NCBI GenBank assembly: GCA_910586405.1
Contig: CAJUII010000029.1
Location: forward strand, 1-33,004
DNA length: 33,004 nt
DNA from: an uncultured Lachnospiraceae bacterium
GTDB lineage: Bacteria; Bacillota; Clostridia; Lachnospirales; Lachnospiraceae
Direction of reading: 5' to 3'
Numbering within the stretch: position 1 is the stretch's first letter; each line of letters begins with the position of its first letter. The notes under the pieces were generated by a model. It saw nothing but the letters and a program-made list of their open reading frames with translations. It ran no database searches and was not told the DNA's origin. The position numbers were made by a program, and so were the translations under genes. This document shows positions 1-7,957 of the stretch, one piece after another.

Positions 1-33
1 CATTTCCCGCATACCGGAAAGTGTTCAGCAAGG

Positions 34-1179
34 TCACCACCAAGACTTCCTTAAATTCACTTCATCAATGAATGCCTGCAATAATGGAATATATACCTTC
101 TGACTCTTATCCTCGATTTCAGACCACTTGGTTCCATTAGCCTTTTCTTCCTTCAACAAATCAAATATTGGTTCAATTGCGCTCCAATATTCATCTGAAC
201 AAGGCATTTCAAACCACTCCTTACCAAAATCTAATTTGTGACTTAATCTACTATGCTTAACTGCATCGTGATTATGCTTGATGCTTAGTCCAACTTCCCA
301 TTCAATGTCTTTTCTTTTAATAACAATATCTCTGACATCACCTTTTACCCCTTGTCCATCTTTTTGAAATTCAAGAGTAAGTTCATCGTTATCAATTTCT
401 GCCATCTTAGGCTCAAGTTCCAATACCGTATTGATGGCAGCCCCTGCAGATATCATAAATGTTTCCTGCATATCTTCATCCATTAAAGACCATGCCTTTT
501 CATTTGCTACCAAACTTGAATTTTCTACAATTCTTGTTTTTCTTAATTCTACTAATGCTTTATATAAGGTTTGCATCCAAGCATATTCATATGCTCTTCC
601 CTGATCATTACTCTTTGTACTCACTTTTTTCTCATTTACCTCCTTTGCATCGATAACCTCTCTGTCAATTTCAACAGAAGCGCCTTTTCCCTCAAGATAC
701 ATTTTGATTGCAATTGCAATCTCATATGCCAAATTCACTGGAACCGCATTACCAATCATCTTATACGCAGTGTTGGTATCATTGTATATGAATTTGAAAT
801 CATCTGGAAATCCTTGTACCCTCGCAACTTCACGAATTGTCATTCTTCTGTAAAGATACTCTTTGCCTTCCACAAATCTACAATCATTCGTTCCGACTTT
901 TACCATTTTAGGTGCTTGTGGATGTAATTGACATTGTCGTCCAGATGCCTGAACAGTAAATGCCTGTTCATCCCAACCTTTAACACGATTACGACTCATA
1001 AATATAGGCGAATATGCACCTGTAAAATACTCATTATTATTTATTGCATCTGGGTTATGCCGGTTCTTCTCACCAGAAGGAACTGCTGTATCTTGTAAAT
1101 CCCAAATGATATCACGCAAAGTAATCTTCTTGGAATCTTCCTTTGTAGACCCCTTCGGAAATCCAAAGTCAATCTTCAA
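34..1179 (-). CDS. C-terminal part of cytosine-5 DNA methyltransferase fused to HaeIII-family restriction endonuclease domain (downstream of a frameshift)
   Basis: The first ~150 residues are the second half of a cytosine-5 methyltransferase: the target-recognition segment (SRNRV, then FTVQASGRQCQLHPQAP), motif IX (VARVQGFPDDF) and motif X (GNAVPVNLAYEIA). From memory this stretch closely follows M.HaeIII (GGCC). After a ~20-residue linker, residues ~187-381 (starting KSNDQGRAYEYAW, later VGLSIKHNHDAVKHSRLSH and LDFGKEWFEMPC) look like the HaeIII-family endonuclease, normally a separate polypeptide. No stop lies between the two. The frame is the continuation of the fragment at 1194-1685, interrupted near 1205. 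The listed start is only the first ATG after the break, with no convincing ribosome site. An internal GTG at 624 behind a perfect Shine-Dalgarno could make the endonuclease (~196 residues) alone. Family assignment is by recognition and was not searched. Confidence 0.8.
   Translation of the reverse strand: MKIDFGFPKGSTKEDSKKITLRDIIWDLQDTAVPSGEKNRHNPDAINNNEYFTGAYSPIFMSRNRVKGWDEQAFTVQASGRQCQLHPQAPKMVKVGTNDCRFVEGKEYLYRRMTIREVARVQGFPDDFKFIYNDTNTAYKMIGNAVPVNLAYEIAIAIKMYLEGKGASVEIDREVIDAKEVNEKKVSTKSNDQGRAYEYAWMQTLYKALVELRKTRIVENSSLVANEKAWSLMDEDMQETFMISAGAAINTVLELEPKMAEIDNDELTLEFQKDGQGVKGDVRDIVIKRKDIEWEVGLSIKHNHDAVKHSRLSHKLDFGKEWFEMPCSDEYWSAIEPIFDLLKEEKANGTKWSEIEDKSQKVYIPLLQAFIDEVNLRKSWW
622..646 (-). 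promoter_or_regulatory. Internal Shine-Dalgarno and GTG start for a stand-alone HaeIII-type endonuclease
   Basis: On the minus strand AAAGGAGGT (646 to 638) precedes an in-frame GTG at 624 by about 14 bases. The GTG codes the V of VSTKSNDQGRAYEY, just where a separate HaeIII-type endonuclease would be expected to begin. The spacing is longer than ideal. An ATG closer to the site is out of frame and stops after four codons. Internal initiation is an inference. Confidence 0.4.
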
Positions 1180-1193
1180 ATCCTTTCTAAATC

Positions 1194-1685
1194 CTATATA
1201 AAATACTCTCTTTCTTCTGCAACTCCATAATTTTTAGCATTGACCAATGTGAAAGAAACATCATATCCTGCTTCATCAAACAGTTCCAAGATATTTTGAA
1301 CTGCCATTGAATGGCGGTTTGCAAGCATTCCACTAACATTCTCTGCCAAGAAAAACTTTGGTTGAAACTCTTTTAATATTCTTATATAGTCAAAAAACAA
1401 CTGACCTCTGGCATCCTTGATTCCCTTAAGAGAGCCGGCTTCTGACCATGACTGACAAGGGGGACCACCTATGATTCCATCTACTTCTCCATCTATGTAT
1501 TGAGCAATATCGTCTCTTGTAATCTGTCTCACATCGCCTTCTATCAAGTGTGTATTCGGATGATTTATCTTATACGTCTCCCATATTGTTTTATCAAATT
1601 CATTGGCAACTGGAATATTAAATCCTGCCCTTTCAAAGCCCAAGTCAAGTCCTCCACATCCACTAAACAAGCTAATTATATTCAT
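1194..1685 (-). pseudogene. N-terminal part of M.HaeIII-like cytosine-5 DNA methyltransferase, ending at a frameshift
   Basis: Holds the S-adenosylmethionine motif I (ISLFSGCGGLDLGF), motif IV with the catalytic cysteine (GGPPCQSWSEAG), motif VI (AENVSGM) and the start of motif VIII (NYGVAEER). The expected following residues, VFYIGFRKDLKIDFG, are found one frame over from 1204 downwards, so the gene is broken in the purine tract around 1204-1217. Compared with remembered M.HaeIII (DRKRVFYIGF), four bases are missing. The start at 1685 (MNIISLFSG) is chosen because GAAGGAG sits 9-10 bases upstream and the family begins this way; the longer ORF start at 1709 adds residues absent from the family. 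The ATG overlaps the end of the upstream ribbon-helix-helix gene by 14 bases, suggesting translational coupling. Without the downstream half the product should be inactive. Confidence 0.85.
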
Positions 1686-1857
1686 CGGCTTTCGCTCCTT
1701 CATTCTCATTGTTTTTAATTATTTTAGCCGCCTCTATAAGTGCTGTCCTTCGGACAAATTCACTATAAGAAGCATATGCTTCTAATCTCGCAGCCTGCTT
1801 GAATTTATCTAATTCTTCTTCACTCACACGTATACTTATTGATATTGATTTCTTCAT
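1672..1857 (-). CDS. Ribbon-helix-helix (CopG/MobC-like) DNA-binding protein
   Basis: A 61-residue protein with the pattern of a ribbon-helix-helix fold: a short basic beta strand (KKSISISIRVS) followed by two helices (EEELDKFKQAARLEAYASYSEFVRRTALIEAAKII). Such proteins are antitoxins, plasmid regulators or accessory mobilisation proteins. The start at 1857 is chosen over an upstream ATG at 1884 because GGGAGGT lies 8 bases before it. Its stop overlaps the methyltransferase start by 14 bases, so the two are co-translated. Position as first gene of a restriction-modification operon suggests an autoregulator in the place usually taken by helix-turn-helix C proteins, but a mobilisation or antitoxin origin is equally possible. 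Confidence 0.75.
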   Translation of the reverse strand: MKKSISISIRVSEEELDKFKQAARLEAYASYSEFVRRTALIEAAKIIKNNENEGAKADEYN

Positions 1858-1882
1858 TCTAGGATACCTCCCACTATCTATC

Positions 1883-1912
1883 ATTCTACTTTGTCAAGTA
1901 TGTCAATGTCAA
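1883..1912 (-). promoter_or_regulatory. Sigma-A-type promoter for the ribbon-helix-helix/methyltransferase operon
   Basis: Minus strand TTGACA (1912 to 1907), an 18-base spacer, then TAGAAT (1888 to 1883). The TTGACA is immediately repeated (1906 to 1901) and a third TTGACA lies further in the spacer, so the region is a set of short direct repeats that could also be operator sites for the encoded ribbon-helix-helix protein. The start codon lies 26 bases beyond the -10. Confidence 0.6.
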
Positions 1913-2077
1913 TACTTTGTTGCACGAACAAACGTTCTTAATATAATTCAAGCCTTTGCAGTTTCAATTTTATCATCTATGTATTCCTAAAAAACGGGCA
2001 CAAAAAATTACTCCAACTAACCTGCGATTTCCTCACAAATTAGCCGGAGTTGTGTTTAAAAATTTTGTATGTGTGCC

Positions 2078-2108
2078 ATTGCTTAGTAGTCGCTTACTAC
2101 TAAGCAAT
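2078..2108. repeat. Perfect 12-bp inverted repeat (ATTGCTTAGTAG) with 7-base loop
   Basis: Arms 2078-2089 and 2097-2108 are exact reverse complements. There is no T tract on either side, so it is not a standard terminator. Part of the arm, CTTAGTAGTC (2082-2091), recurs in direct orientation at 2151-2160 across the end of the small leader-like gene. The stretch between the RHH gene and the small gene at 2152 holds only this and the promoter. Confidence 0.6.
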
Positions 2109-2151
2109 TCTCCCCAAATCTTTTCCTTTATCCCGATTCCGCCCATGTGCC

Positions 2152-2253
2152 TTAGTAGTCAAAACCGATGACCATGGCAAACACCAGTATGAGGCTGAAC
2201 ACCCTATTTGCTATGCTGCGTTTCTTACGACAGAGTTTCCCTTTTTCATTCAT
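2152..2253 (-). CDS. Tiny peptide resembling a signal-peptide remnant
   Basis: ATG at 2253 follows GAAAGGAGC with good spacing and opens a 33-residue frame: a basic N terminus (NEKGKLCRKKRS) then a hydrophobic stretch (VFSLILVFAMVIG) and a quick stop. This is the shape of a Gram-positive signal peptide without a mature protein. The stop lies inside the CTTAGTAGTC repeat at 2151-2160, so the rest of a secreted-protein gene may have been removed when the neighbouring restriction-modification module arrived. A free-standing small membrane peptide is the alternative. Not recognised as a named family. Confidence 0.45.
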   Translation of the reverse strand: MNEKGKLCRKKRSIANRVFSLILVFAMVIGFDY

Positions 2254-2350
2254 TGATTTCGCTCCTTTCTTTTGGTGTGGTCCGATTTTATGGGAAATCA
2301 GGAACACTTTTTTGCACCCTCTCCGCAGCGTCAGGTTTATCCATGCCGTT

Positions 2351-4264
2351 TTACAACTCTTTTTGCCCTTTTGCAGCCCAAGCCACCGCGAGCACTACCG
2401 CCAAGAGCACTGCCAGTCCACCCACGATGCCTGTGTCCAGAACCGCCGACAAATCCAGCCGGTCTGCCACGCCGACGACCGCTAATATCGCCAGCAGAAT
2501 CCCCACAAGTCCCTCTCCTGCAATAAGACCGGAGCAGAACAAAATCCCACTGCCTGCCTCGCTGTCCGCCTCTGTGCCGGCAGCCCTCCTTGACGCGGCA
2601 AGGCGCACCAGGCCGCCTGCCATGATGGGCACAGACAGTTTGAGCGGCAAATACAGCCCGATCGCAACTGGAAGCACCGGAATGCCAAATATTTCAATAA
2701 CAACCGCGATAAACACTCCAATCCACACAAGCGTCCACGGGAGATTTCCGTCCATCACACCCTCCACAATCATCTTCATCAATGTCGCCTGCGGCGCGGA
2801 AAGCTCCGTGGAACCAAATCCCCAGGCTGCATCGAGAAGAAGCATCACCCCGCCGATGGTGACTGCGGAAACTGTCGCGCCGATCAGCTCACCGTACTGC
2901 TGCCGCCGTGGTGTCGCACCCAGAAGATATCCTGTCTTTAAATCCTGTGATGTGTCGCCCGACATCGCCGCGATAATGCAGATGATCGATCCGATGGCAA
3001 TGGCGCCTGTCATGCCATGTGCACCGCCATCACCGGCAGACTTGAGCACCATGGTCGCAAACAGAAGCGTCGCAATCGCCATGCCGGACACCGGATTGTT
3101 GCTGCCGCCCACAAGGCCCACCATTCTCGAGGACACCGCCGAGAAGAAAAAGCCAAACACTGCGATCAAAAACGCGCCCAGAAAGGAAACCGGAATGTCT
3201 GGAAACACGGCAATCGCCAAAATAATCAGAACAATTCCTCCTAGAACGAATTTCATATTGATGTCAAGCGCGGTGCGTTCGTCCGCATCTTGTCCCTCCG
3301 CACTGCTGCCTCTGAGCCCCTTCATCGCATCGCGAAAGGTCGAGGCAATCAGCGGCAGCGACTTCACCAGGCTGATAATGCCGCCTGCGGCGACAGCCCC
3401 CGCACCGATATAGCGGATGTAGCTGCTCCAGATGGCGTTCGCCCCGCCCTCCGAAAACATCTGCGCAATGGACTTCGTGCCGGGATAGAGCACCGTCTCC
3501 CCGCCAAATGCCGCAATTAATGGTATCAGCACAAACCAGCCTAGGATTCCGCCCGCAAAGAGATACGATGCAATCTTTGCGCCGCAGATATACCCCACCC
3601 CCACAAGCGCTGGATAGATCTCTGTGGAGAACTCTGTTCTGAGCGCGCGAACCTGCATGGCGACAGTGCTCGGCACTACCTTGAAACCATCCACGACAAA
3701 TTTGATCAGCGCCGCAATGCCCATCCCGGCAAAGACAGCGCGCGCAGAGGTGCCGCCCTTCTCTCCGGCAAGCAGTACCTCCGCACACGCTGTTCCCTCG
3801 GGATAAGGCAGTACGCCATGTTCCTTGACAATGAGCGCTTTTCTAAGCGGAACCATAAACAGGACACCGAGCAGACCGCCAAGCAGCGCAGTGAGCGAGA
3901 TGGAGAGCATCCCCGGACGGCTGCTGACACCCTCTCTTGCCCACAAGAAAAATACAGGCATTGTGAAAATCGCGCCCGCGGCGAGGGACTCTCCCGCAGA
4001 GCCGATCGTCTGTACCATATTGCTCTCCAATACGGATTTCCTGCGCAGCAGAATCCGCAGCACGCCCATAGAGACGACTGCCGCCGGAATAGAGGCAGAC
4101 ACCGTCATTCCTACGCGCAGCCCAAGATAGGCATTGGCGGCGCCAAACACCACCGCCAATAAAACGCCCGTCACCACCGATGTCACTGTCAGTTCAGGCG
4201 GCGCCTGCTCCGCCGGGACATAGGGCTTAAAATCTGCTTTTTTGTTCATGTTATCTCTGTCCAT
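2351..4264 (-). CDS. OPT-family oligopeptide transporter
   Basis: A 637-residue, very hydrophobic protein with about 14-16 predicted membrane segments. The N-terminal segment (TVTSVVTGVLLAVVFGAANAYLGLRVG), the EHGVLPYPEGTACAEVL motif and GGSNNPVSGM are typical of bacterial OPT (oligopeptide/metal-chelate) transporters. It should import short peptides or a related substrate by proton coupling at the cytoplasmic membrane; the substrate cannot be read from sequence. The start at 4264 has AGAAGGAG nine bases upstream; a second ATG at 4249 is less favoured. Length is normal for the family. It stands alone: the kinase gene upstream ends in a terminator at 4351-4392. An imperfect palindrome (CATAC-AAAT-type arms, ~4284-4311) lies just before the ribosome site. 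The plus strand of this gene is open over long stretches because of its GC-rich codons; those frames are shadows. Confidence 0.93.
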   Translation of the reverse strand: MDRDNMNKKADFKPYVPAEQAPPELTVTSVVTGVLLAVVFGAANAYLGLRVGMTVSASIPAAVVSMGVLRILLRRKSVLESNMVQTIGSAGESLAAGAIFTMPVFFLWAREGVSSRPGMLSISLTALLGGLLGVLFMVPLRKALIVKEHGVLPYPEGTACAEVLLAGEKGGTSARAVFAGMGIAALIKFVVDGFKVVPSTVAMQVRALRTEFSTEIYPALVGVGYICGAKIASYLFAGGILGWFVLIPLIAAFGGETVLYPGTKSIAQMFSEGGANAIWSSYIRYIGAGAVAAGGIISLVKSLPLIASTFRDAMKGLRGSSAEGQDADERTALDINMKFVLGGIVLIILAIAVFPDIPVSFLGAFLIAVFGFFFSAVSSRMVGLVGGSNNPVSGMAIATLLFATMVLKSAGDGGAHGMTGAIAIGSIICIIAAMSGDTSQDLKTGYLLGATPRRQQYGELIGATVSAVTIGGVMLLLDAAWGFGSTELSAPQATLMKMIVEGVMDGNLPWTLVWIGVFIAVVIEIFGIPVLPVAIGLYLPLKLSVPIMAGGLVRLAASRRAAGTEADSEAGSGILFCSGLIAGEGLVGILLAILAVVGVADRLDLSAVLDTGIVGGLAVLLAVVLAVAWAAKGQKEL

Positions 4265-4350
4265 CTTGATTCACTCCTTCTATCATACACAAATCCATCA
4301 AATTTGTATGTATATAAAGCTGACATGCTTCCTCTGGATGCCCGTGTGCA

Positions 4351-4392
4351 TAAAAAGAGCTTAGCAAACATCTAAATCAGATCTTGCTAAGC
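4351..4392 (-). terminator. Rho-independent terminator of the two-component operon
   Basis: On the minus strand GCTTAGCAA (4392 to 4384) pairs with TTGCTAAGC (4367 to 4359), followed by TCTTTTT. It lies ~43 bases after the stop of the sensor kinase. Confidence 0.8.
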
Positions 4393-4434
4393 CATTTACT
4401 ATTTATGATATAGAATTGACACTTTGACGAGAAA

Positions 4435-6711
4435 TTATGTATCCCACTCGAGTATCGCCTTGAACAAGTCCCCGTCAATCTCGACATAAAACCTGCCGCC
4501 TTGCAGCTCTGAGAAACTCTTGGCGATCGCAAGCCCCAGTCCGCTTCCCTCCGTGTTGCGCGACGCATCGCCGCGCACAAAGCGCTCCGTCAGATCAGTC
4601 GGTGTGACAGTCAGCTCCTGCGCTGAGATATTTTTCATCTCGATATGAATCGTGCGCTGACCTTCTTTGATAAAGATCACTCTTGCCTGCACGTACACGC
4701 GCGTGTTCGGCAAGGCGTATTTGATCACATTGACATACAGATTCTCAAAAATACGATACGTCTTCTGGCTGTCAAGCTGTAGGATGACCTTCTCCTGCGG
4801 CAGGTCAAACCGCACCTCCAGTCCTTTTTCTATCATTTGCTCCTCATGCTCTAAGTACACCTGACGCATGAGATTGCAGATGTCTACAGCGACTGGATCT
4901 AACCGCACATTGCCGCTGCTCGCCTTGCTGATTTCAAACAAATCTTCTATCAAGACCTTTAAGCGCAGCGATTTGCGCTCTAGTGTGTCCAGATACGAGC
5001 GGCGCTGCTCCGGCGTGACGTTTTCTTCTTTTAACAGATCTACATACGTAATGATCGCTGTGAGCGGCGTCTTTAAATCATGCGATACATTTGTGATCAG
5101 TTCTGTCTTCATGCGCTGGCTGCGGACTTCCTCCTCGACCGCCTTACCAAATCCGTCTTGAATCTGGTACAATTCATTCTTATAGCGCTCAAATATCCCA
5201 AAATTCTCCGTGAGCGAATTGTCAAACCGCCCTTGCGCGATCGCGTTTGTCGCATCTAAGAGATTTCGATACTGTGTTTGTACTTTACAAAAATAACGTT
5301 TCAGACACAGATAGACCACCAAGGAGTACAACATTACCACCAAAATCCCCAAGAACCAAAAGCAACACGCCAGTGATACAACTACAAACTGTAGTATGAT
5401 AAGACGTTTCAGCGGACGCGCCACATCCTTATCGAGTCCTTCTATTGTCAATACCGCTTTCCACTTCTCGATGACATGTCGAAAGAATGCCTTGATTTGA
5501 TTCCAATAGCGGTAAATCAAACTTCTTTTTCTGATAAATGCGTTAAAATCTGTGAACAGCTCCCGCACACTCAGAAGTCCCCAATACCACGCGCCACACA
5601 GTATAAGCATCGCGGCAAACGTTGTGCAGAAAATACCTCCCTCCTCCATCTGAATCACCTCACTGACATAATAAACCAGCTCTACAACCGCCATATACAA
5701 GACAATCGCCAAGATATACAAGATCAAAAAGATCAGTTCCGCAGAAAACGAAGTGCCCGCTGTGCCCGCTGTCAGCTTCGGTCTGCACCGCGTGATGATA
5801 AAGAACAGAAACGTCATCACACCAAGAATCGTAAGATACAGATTGCCAATGCCAAGCGCGTCATACATCATTTCTCTGTCGTTAAAATCAACAATCCCCC
5901 CTACCGGAACGAAGAAATCCTCCACCCATGCAAACTGCTCCATCTGTTCTGCTGTCATGGCATAAATGAAAATTACATCCTGTGGGTTTTTCTGTGTGAC
6001 GGTGATTTTCGCATTGATTGTCTCATGCCCATCTAGCAGCGCATAATGCTCCGTTTTCTCATATCTGTTCAGCAGTAAAGACTCTTTGGAATTTGCCACA
6101 AGCTGCGCATTCTTTAAAAACGCTTCCACATTGCTGCCCTCGACCTTGATGTCAGCAATCCTGCCGTTGCTGTCATAATCAATCAGCAGATAATATTCAT
6201 AGCCTGCCACCTCCCCAGTCCTCAAGCGCTCAGGCTCTCTGGTCGTATTCTTTAGGACTGTCTGCGTCGTCTTGTCAATCACACAGTAATCAATGCTCAT
6301 AATAAGCTTCGATACATACCGGTCATTGACCTCTGTCATAAAATTGTCCAACTCCATGAAACGTGTAGCTTTGAGCTGTTCACTGCCGCCATCATAGATC
6401 TCCTCATATCCAAAATACTCTTCGCGCGCTGTTTTCTCTACTGGCTCCTCCTCAAAAGTCAGATAAAGCTCCTCTAATACCGCGTCCTTTCCACTCTTTT
6501 CCAGCACCTCTGGATACAGCACGAAATTGCTCCGAAACAGAATCTTGATAAATTCCTCCTTCTCAAAACTATTGTTCGTCTCCGCATAAAACTGGTCCAC
6601 ACGAAATTTATAAAATGCAGCAAAATATGCAAAGCAGACCGCCGCCGCAATCACGATAAACGCTGCCGTCCGCAATGCTTCTTTATTGTTTTTCAATTTT
6701 ATATCCAACAC
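4435..6711 (-). CDS. Membrane sensor histidine kinase (VanS-like C terminus, large extracellular domain)
   Basis: 758 residues. One membrane segment at ~12-34, then ~250 residues predicted outside the cell, then membrane segments at ~288-307, ~325-348, ~360-382 and a close pair at ~435-470. A linker (~475-525) leads to the dimerisation/phosphoacceptor helix NVSHDLKTPLTAI (His ~544), the N box (FENLYVNVIKYA, ~655) and the ATP-lid GSGLGLAIAKS (~722-732). The usual DxGxG box is replaced by KNIS, as in VanS-like kinases of Firmicutes. It should autophosphorylate and pass phosphate to the response regulator encoded just upstream. The start is a TTG that overlaps the regulator gene by 29 bases, with a GGTGG-type ribosome site inside it, so translation is coupled. 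The extracellular domain is not one I recognise; the signal is unknown. Confidence 0.9.
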   Translation of the reverse strand: MLDIKLKNNKEALRTAAFIVIAAAVCFAYFAAFYKFRVDQFYAETNNSFEKEEFIKILFRSNFVLYPEVLEKSGKDAVLEELYLTFEEEPVEKTAREEYFGYEEIYDGGSEQLKATRFMELDNFMTEVNDRYVSKLIMSIDYCVIDKTTQTVLKNTTREPERLRTGEVAGYEYYLLIDYDSNGRIADIKVEGSNVEAFLKNAQLVANSKESLLLNRYEKTEHYALLDGHETINAKITVTQKNPQDVIFIYAMTAEQMEQFAWVEDFFVPVGGIVDFNDREMMYDALGIGNLYLTILGVMTFLFFIITRCRPKLTAGTAGTSFSAELIFLILYILAIVLYMAVVELVYYVSEVIQMEEGGIFCTTFAAMLILCGAWYWGLLSVRELFTDFNAFIRKRSLIYRYWNQIKAFFRHVIEKWKAVLTIEGLDKDVARPLKRLIILQFVVVSLACCFWFLGILVVMLYSLVVYLCLKRYFCKVQTQYRNLLDATNAIAQGRFDNSLTENFGIFERYKNELYQIQDGFGKAVEEEVRSQRMKTELITNVSHDLKTPLTAIITYVDLLKEENVTPEQRRSYLDTLERKSLRLKVLIEDLFEISKASSGNVRLDPVAVDICNLMRQVYLEHEEQMIEKGLEVRFDLPQEKVILQLDSQKTYRIFENLYVNVIKYALPNTRVYVQARVIFIKEGQRTIHIEMKNISAQELTVTPTDLTERFVRGDASRNTEGSGLGLAIAKSFSELQGGRFYVEIDGDLFKAILEWDT

Positions 6712-7390
6712 CCCACACCACCTTTAAATACTTCGGGTCATTCGGATTGATCTCAATCTTCTCCCGAATCTTCCTCACATGCACCATAATTGTATTTGTA
6801 TTGATCGCCTGCTCATTCCACACCCGCTCGTAAATCTCATCGGCGCTAAACACCCTGCCCGGATTTTTCATCAAGAGCAGTAAGATTTTGAACTCAATCG
6901 GGGTCAGCTTGACCGGATTGCCATCGACTGTGACCTCGACTGTATCCTCATTCAGCTCCAGCCCGCCAATCATATGAACCCTGTCATGATTGCCCTGCTC
7001 TGTCACCGCGTCGAGATAGCGCTGGTAGCGCCGCAGATGCGAATTGACGCGCGCGAGCAGCTCCATGGTCGTAAAGGGCTTCGTCACATAGTCGTCCGCG
7101 CCCATATTAAGCCCCATAATCTTATCCACCTCCTCCGACTTTGCAGAGAGCATGATCACCGGAAACTCGTATCCCTTTTCACGCACCTTCATCATCATCG
7201 TGATGCCGTCCATCCGCGGCATCATGATATCGACAATGGCGAGATGAAATTCCTCCGACTCGATTTTTTGAAGTCCCTCTATGCCGTCCGCCGCCTGCGT
7301 CACGCTGTAGCCCTGATTTTTCAGATAAATCTCTATCCCCTCCCGTATTTCCTTGTCGTCCTCAACAATCAAAATATGATATGCTTCCAT
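6683..7390 (-). CDS. OmpR/VanR-type response regulator
   Basis: 235 residues. Receiver domain 1-120 with the acidic pair in LIVEDD, phosphoacceptor Asp54 (AIVDIMMPRMDG), and Lys104 (DDYVTKPF); C-terminal winged helix (VKLTPIEFKILLLLMKNPGRVFS, then NTIMVHVRKIREKI and VVWGVGYKI). A DNA-binding activator or repressor controlled by the kinase encoded next to it. The start at 7390 (MEAYHILIVEDD) is chosen because GGGGGA lies seven bases upstream; an ORF start 54 bases earlier would add residues not found in the family. Gap to the DedA gene upstream is 57 bases, so all three may be one transcript. Confidence 0.95.
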   Translation of the reverse strand: MEAYHILIVEDDKEIREGIEIYLKNQGYSVTQAADGIEGLQKIESEEFHLAIVDIMMPRMDGITMMMKVREKGYEFPVIMLSAKSEEVDKIMGLNMGADDYVTKPFTTMELLARVNSHLRRYQRYLDAVTEQGNHDRVHMIGGLELNEDTVEVTVDGNPVKLTPIEFKILLLLMKNPGRVFSADEIYERVWNEQAINTNTIMVHVRKIREKIEINPNDPKYLKVVWGVGYKIEKQ

Positions 7391-7447
7391 GTTATGTTCC
7401 CCCTGTACTTTGATGTAATCTATAACTCCTCCAGTATACCACACCTG

Positions 7448-7957
7448 TCATCCGATGTATGCAAAAACCGCATCGCCCAGCAAATACCCGGCGCCGACAA
7501 ACACCAGATTCCACAAAAATACGCCGAGCGCCGAACTGATTGTATATTTCACAAAATCAAACTTTAGTACGCCTGCCGGTATCGAGATCAGCGTCCGCAC
7601 CACCGGAATCAGCTTGCCGATCAAGATGCCCACACAGCCCCGCCCGCGTATGAGCGCAAAATTCTTCTCAATGGCTGGACGGTGCTTGGGAAATTTTGCC
7701 AAATACTTTTCCAGCAGCACACTGCCGCCCACATACCCCACCGCGTACAAAATCCAGCTTCCTGCCACGCCCGCCAAAAGCGTAATGATCATGACGCCCA
7801 AAAAGCTGATATTCCCCCGCGCCGCCATCACGCCCGAGAGCGGCATAATCACCCCGGCAGGAAATCCCGGAAGATTCATGTACTCCAGCAGGACAATGAC
7901 AAAGATTGCGACCGCCCCGTATTGGGTAAAATAGCAAGTGACGGTATCCAGACTCAT
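7448..7957 (-). CDS. DedA-family membrane protein
   Basis: 169 residues with a reentrant/helical pattern and the DedA (SNARE-associated) signatures: EYMNLPGFPAGVIMPLSGVMA, GSWILYAVGYVGG, GRGCVGILIGKLIPVVRTLISIPAG and a C-terminal ALGVFLWNLVFVGAGYLLG. The R in PVVRTLISIPAG and the acidic residue in the N-terminal motif are the conserved ones. Family members are thought to flip or carry lipid phosphates (undecaprenyl phosphate, phospholipids) at the cytoplasmic membrane. ATG at 7957 with GAGGAAGG upstream is preferred to a GTG at 7966. Its position before a two-component pair suggests envelope stress or envelope-antibiotic sensing as a shared theme, an inference. Confidence 0.9.
   Translation of the reverse strand: MSLDTVTCYFTQYGAVAIFVIVLLEYMNLPGFPAGVIMPLSGVMAARGNISFLGVMIITLLAGVAGSWILYAVGYVGGSVLLEKYLAKFPKHRPAIEKNFALIRGRGCVGILIGKLIPVVRTLISIPAGVLKFDFVKYTISSALGVFLWNLVFVGAGYLLGDAVFAYIG

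Noticed and set aside
2208..3413. A 401-residue open frame on the plus strand
   Set aside because: It is antisense to the OPT transporter; its S/P/A/T-rich composition is what GC-rich membrane-protein codons give in reverse, and it has no ribosome site or family.
3264..3788. A 174-residue Cys/Arg-rich frame on the minus strand
   Set aside because: Alternative frame of the OPT gene; composition unlike a protein.
5476..6036. A 186-residue frame on the plus strand
   Set aside because: Antisense to the sensor kinase, rich in H, R and Q, no start signals.
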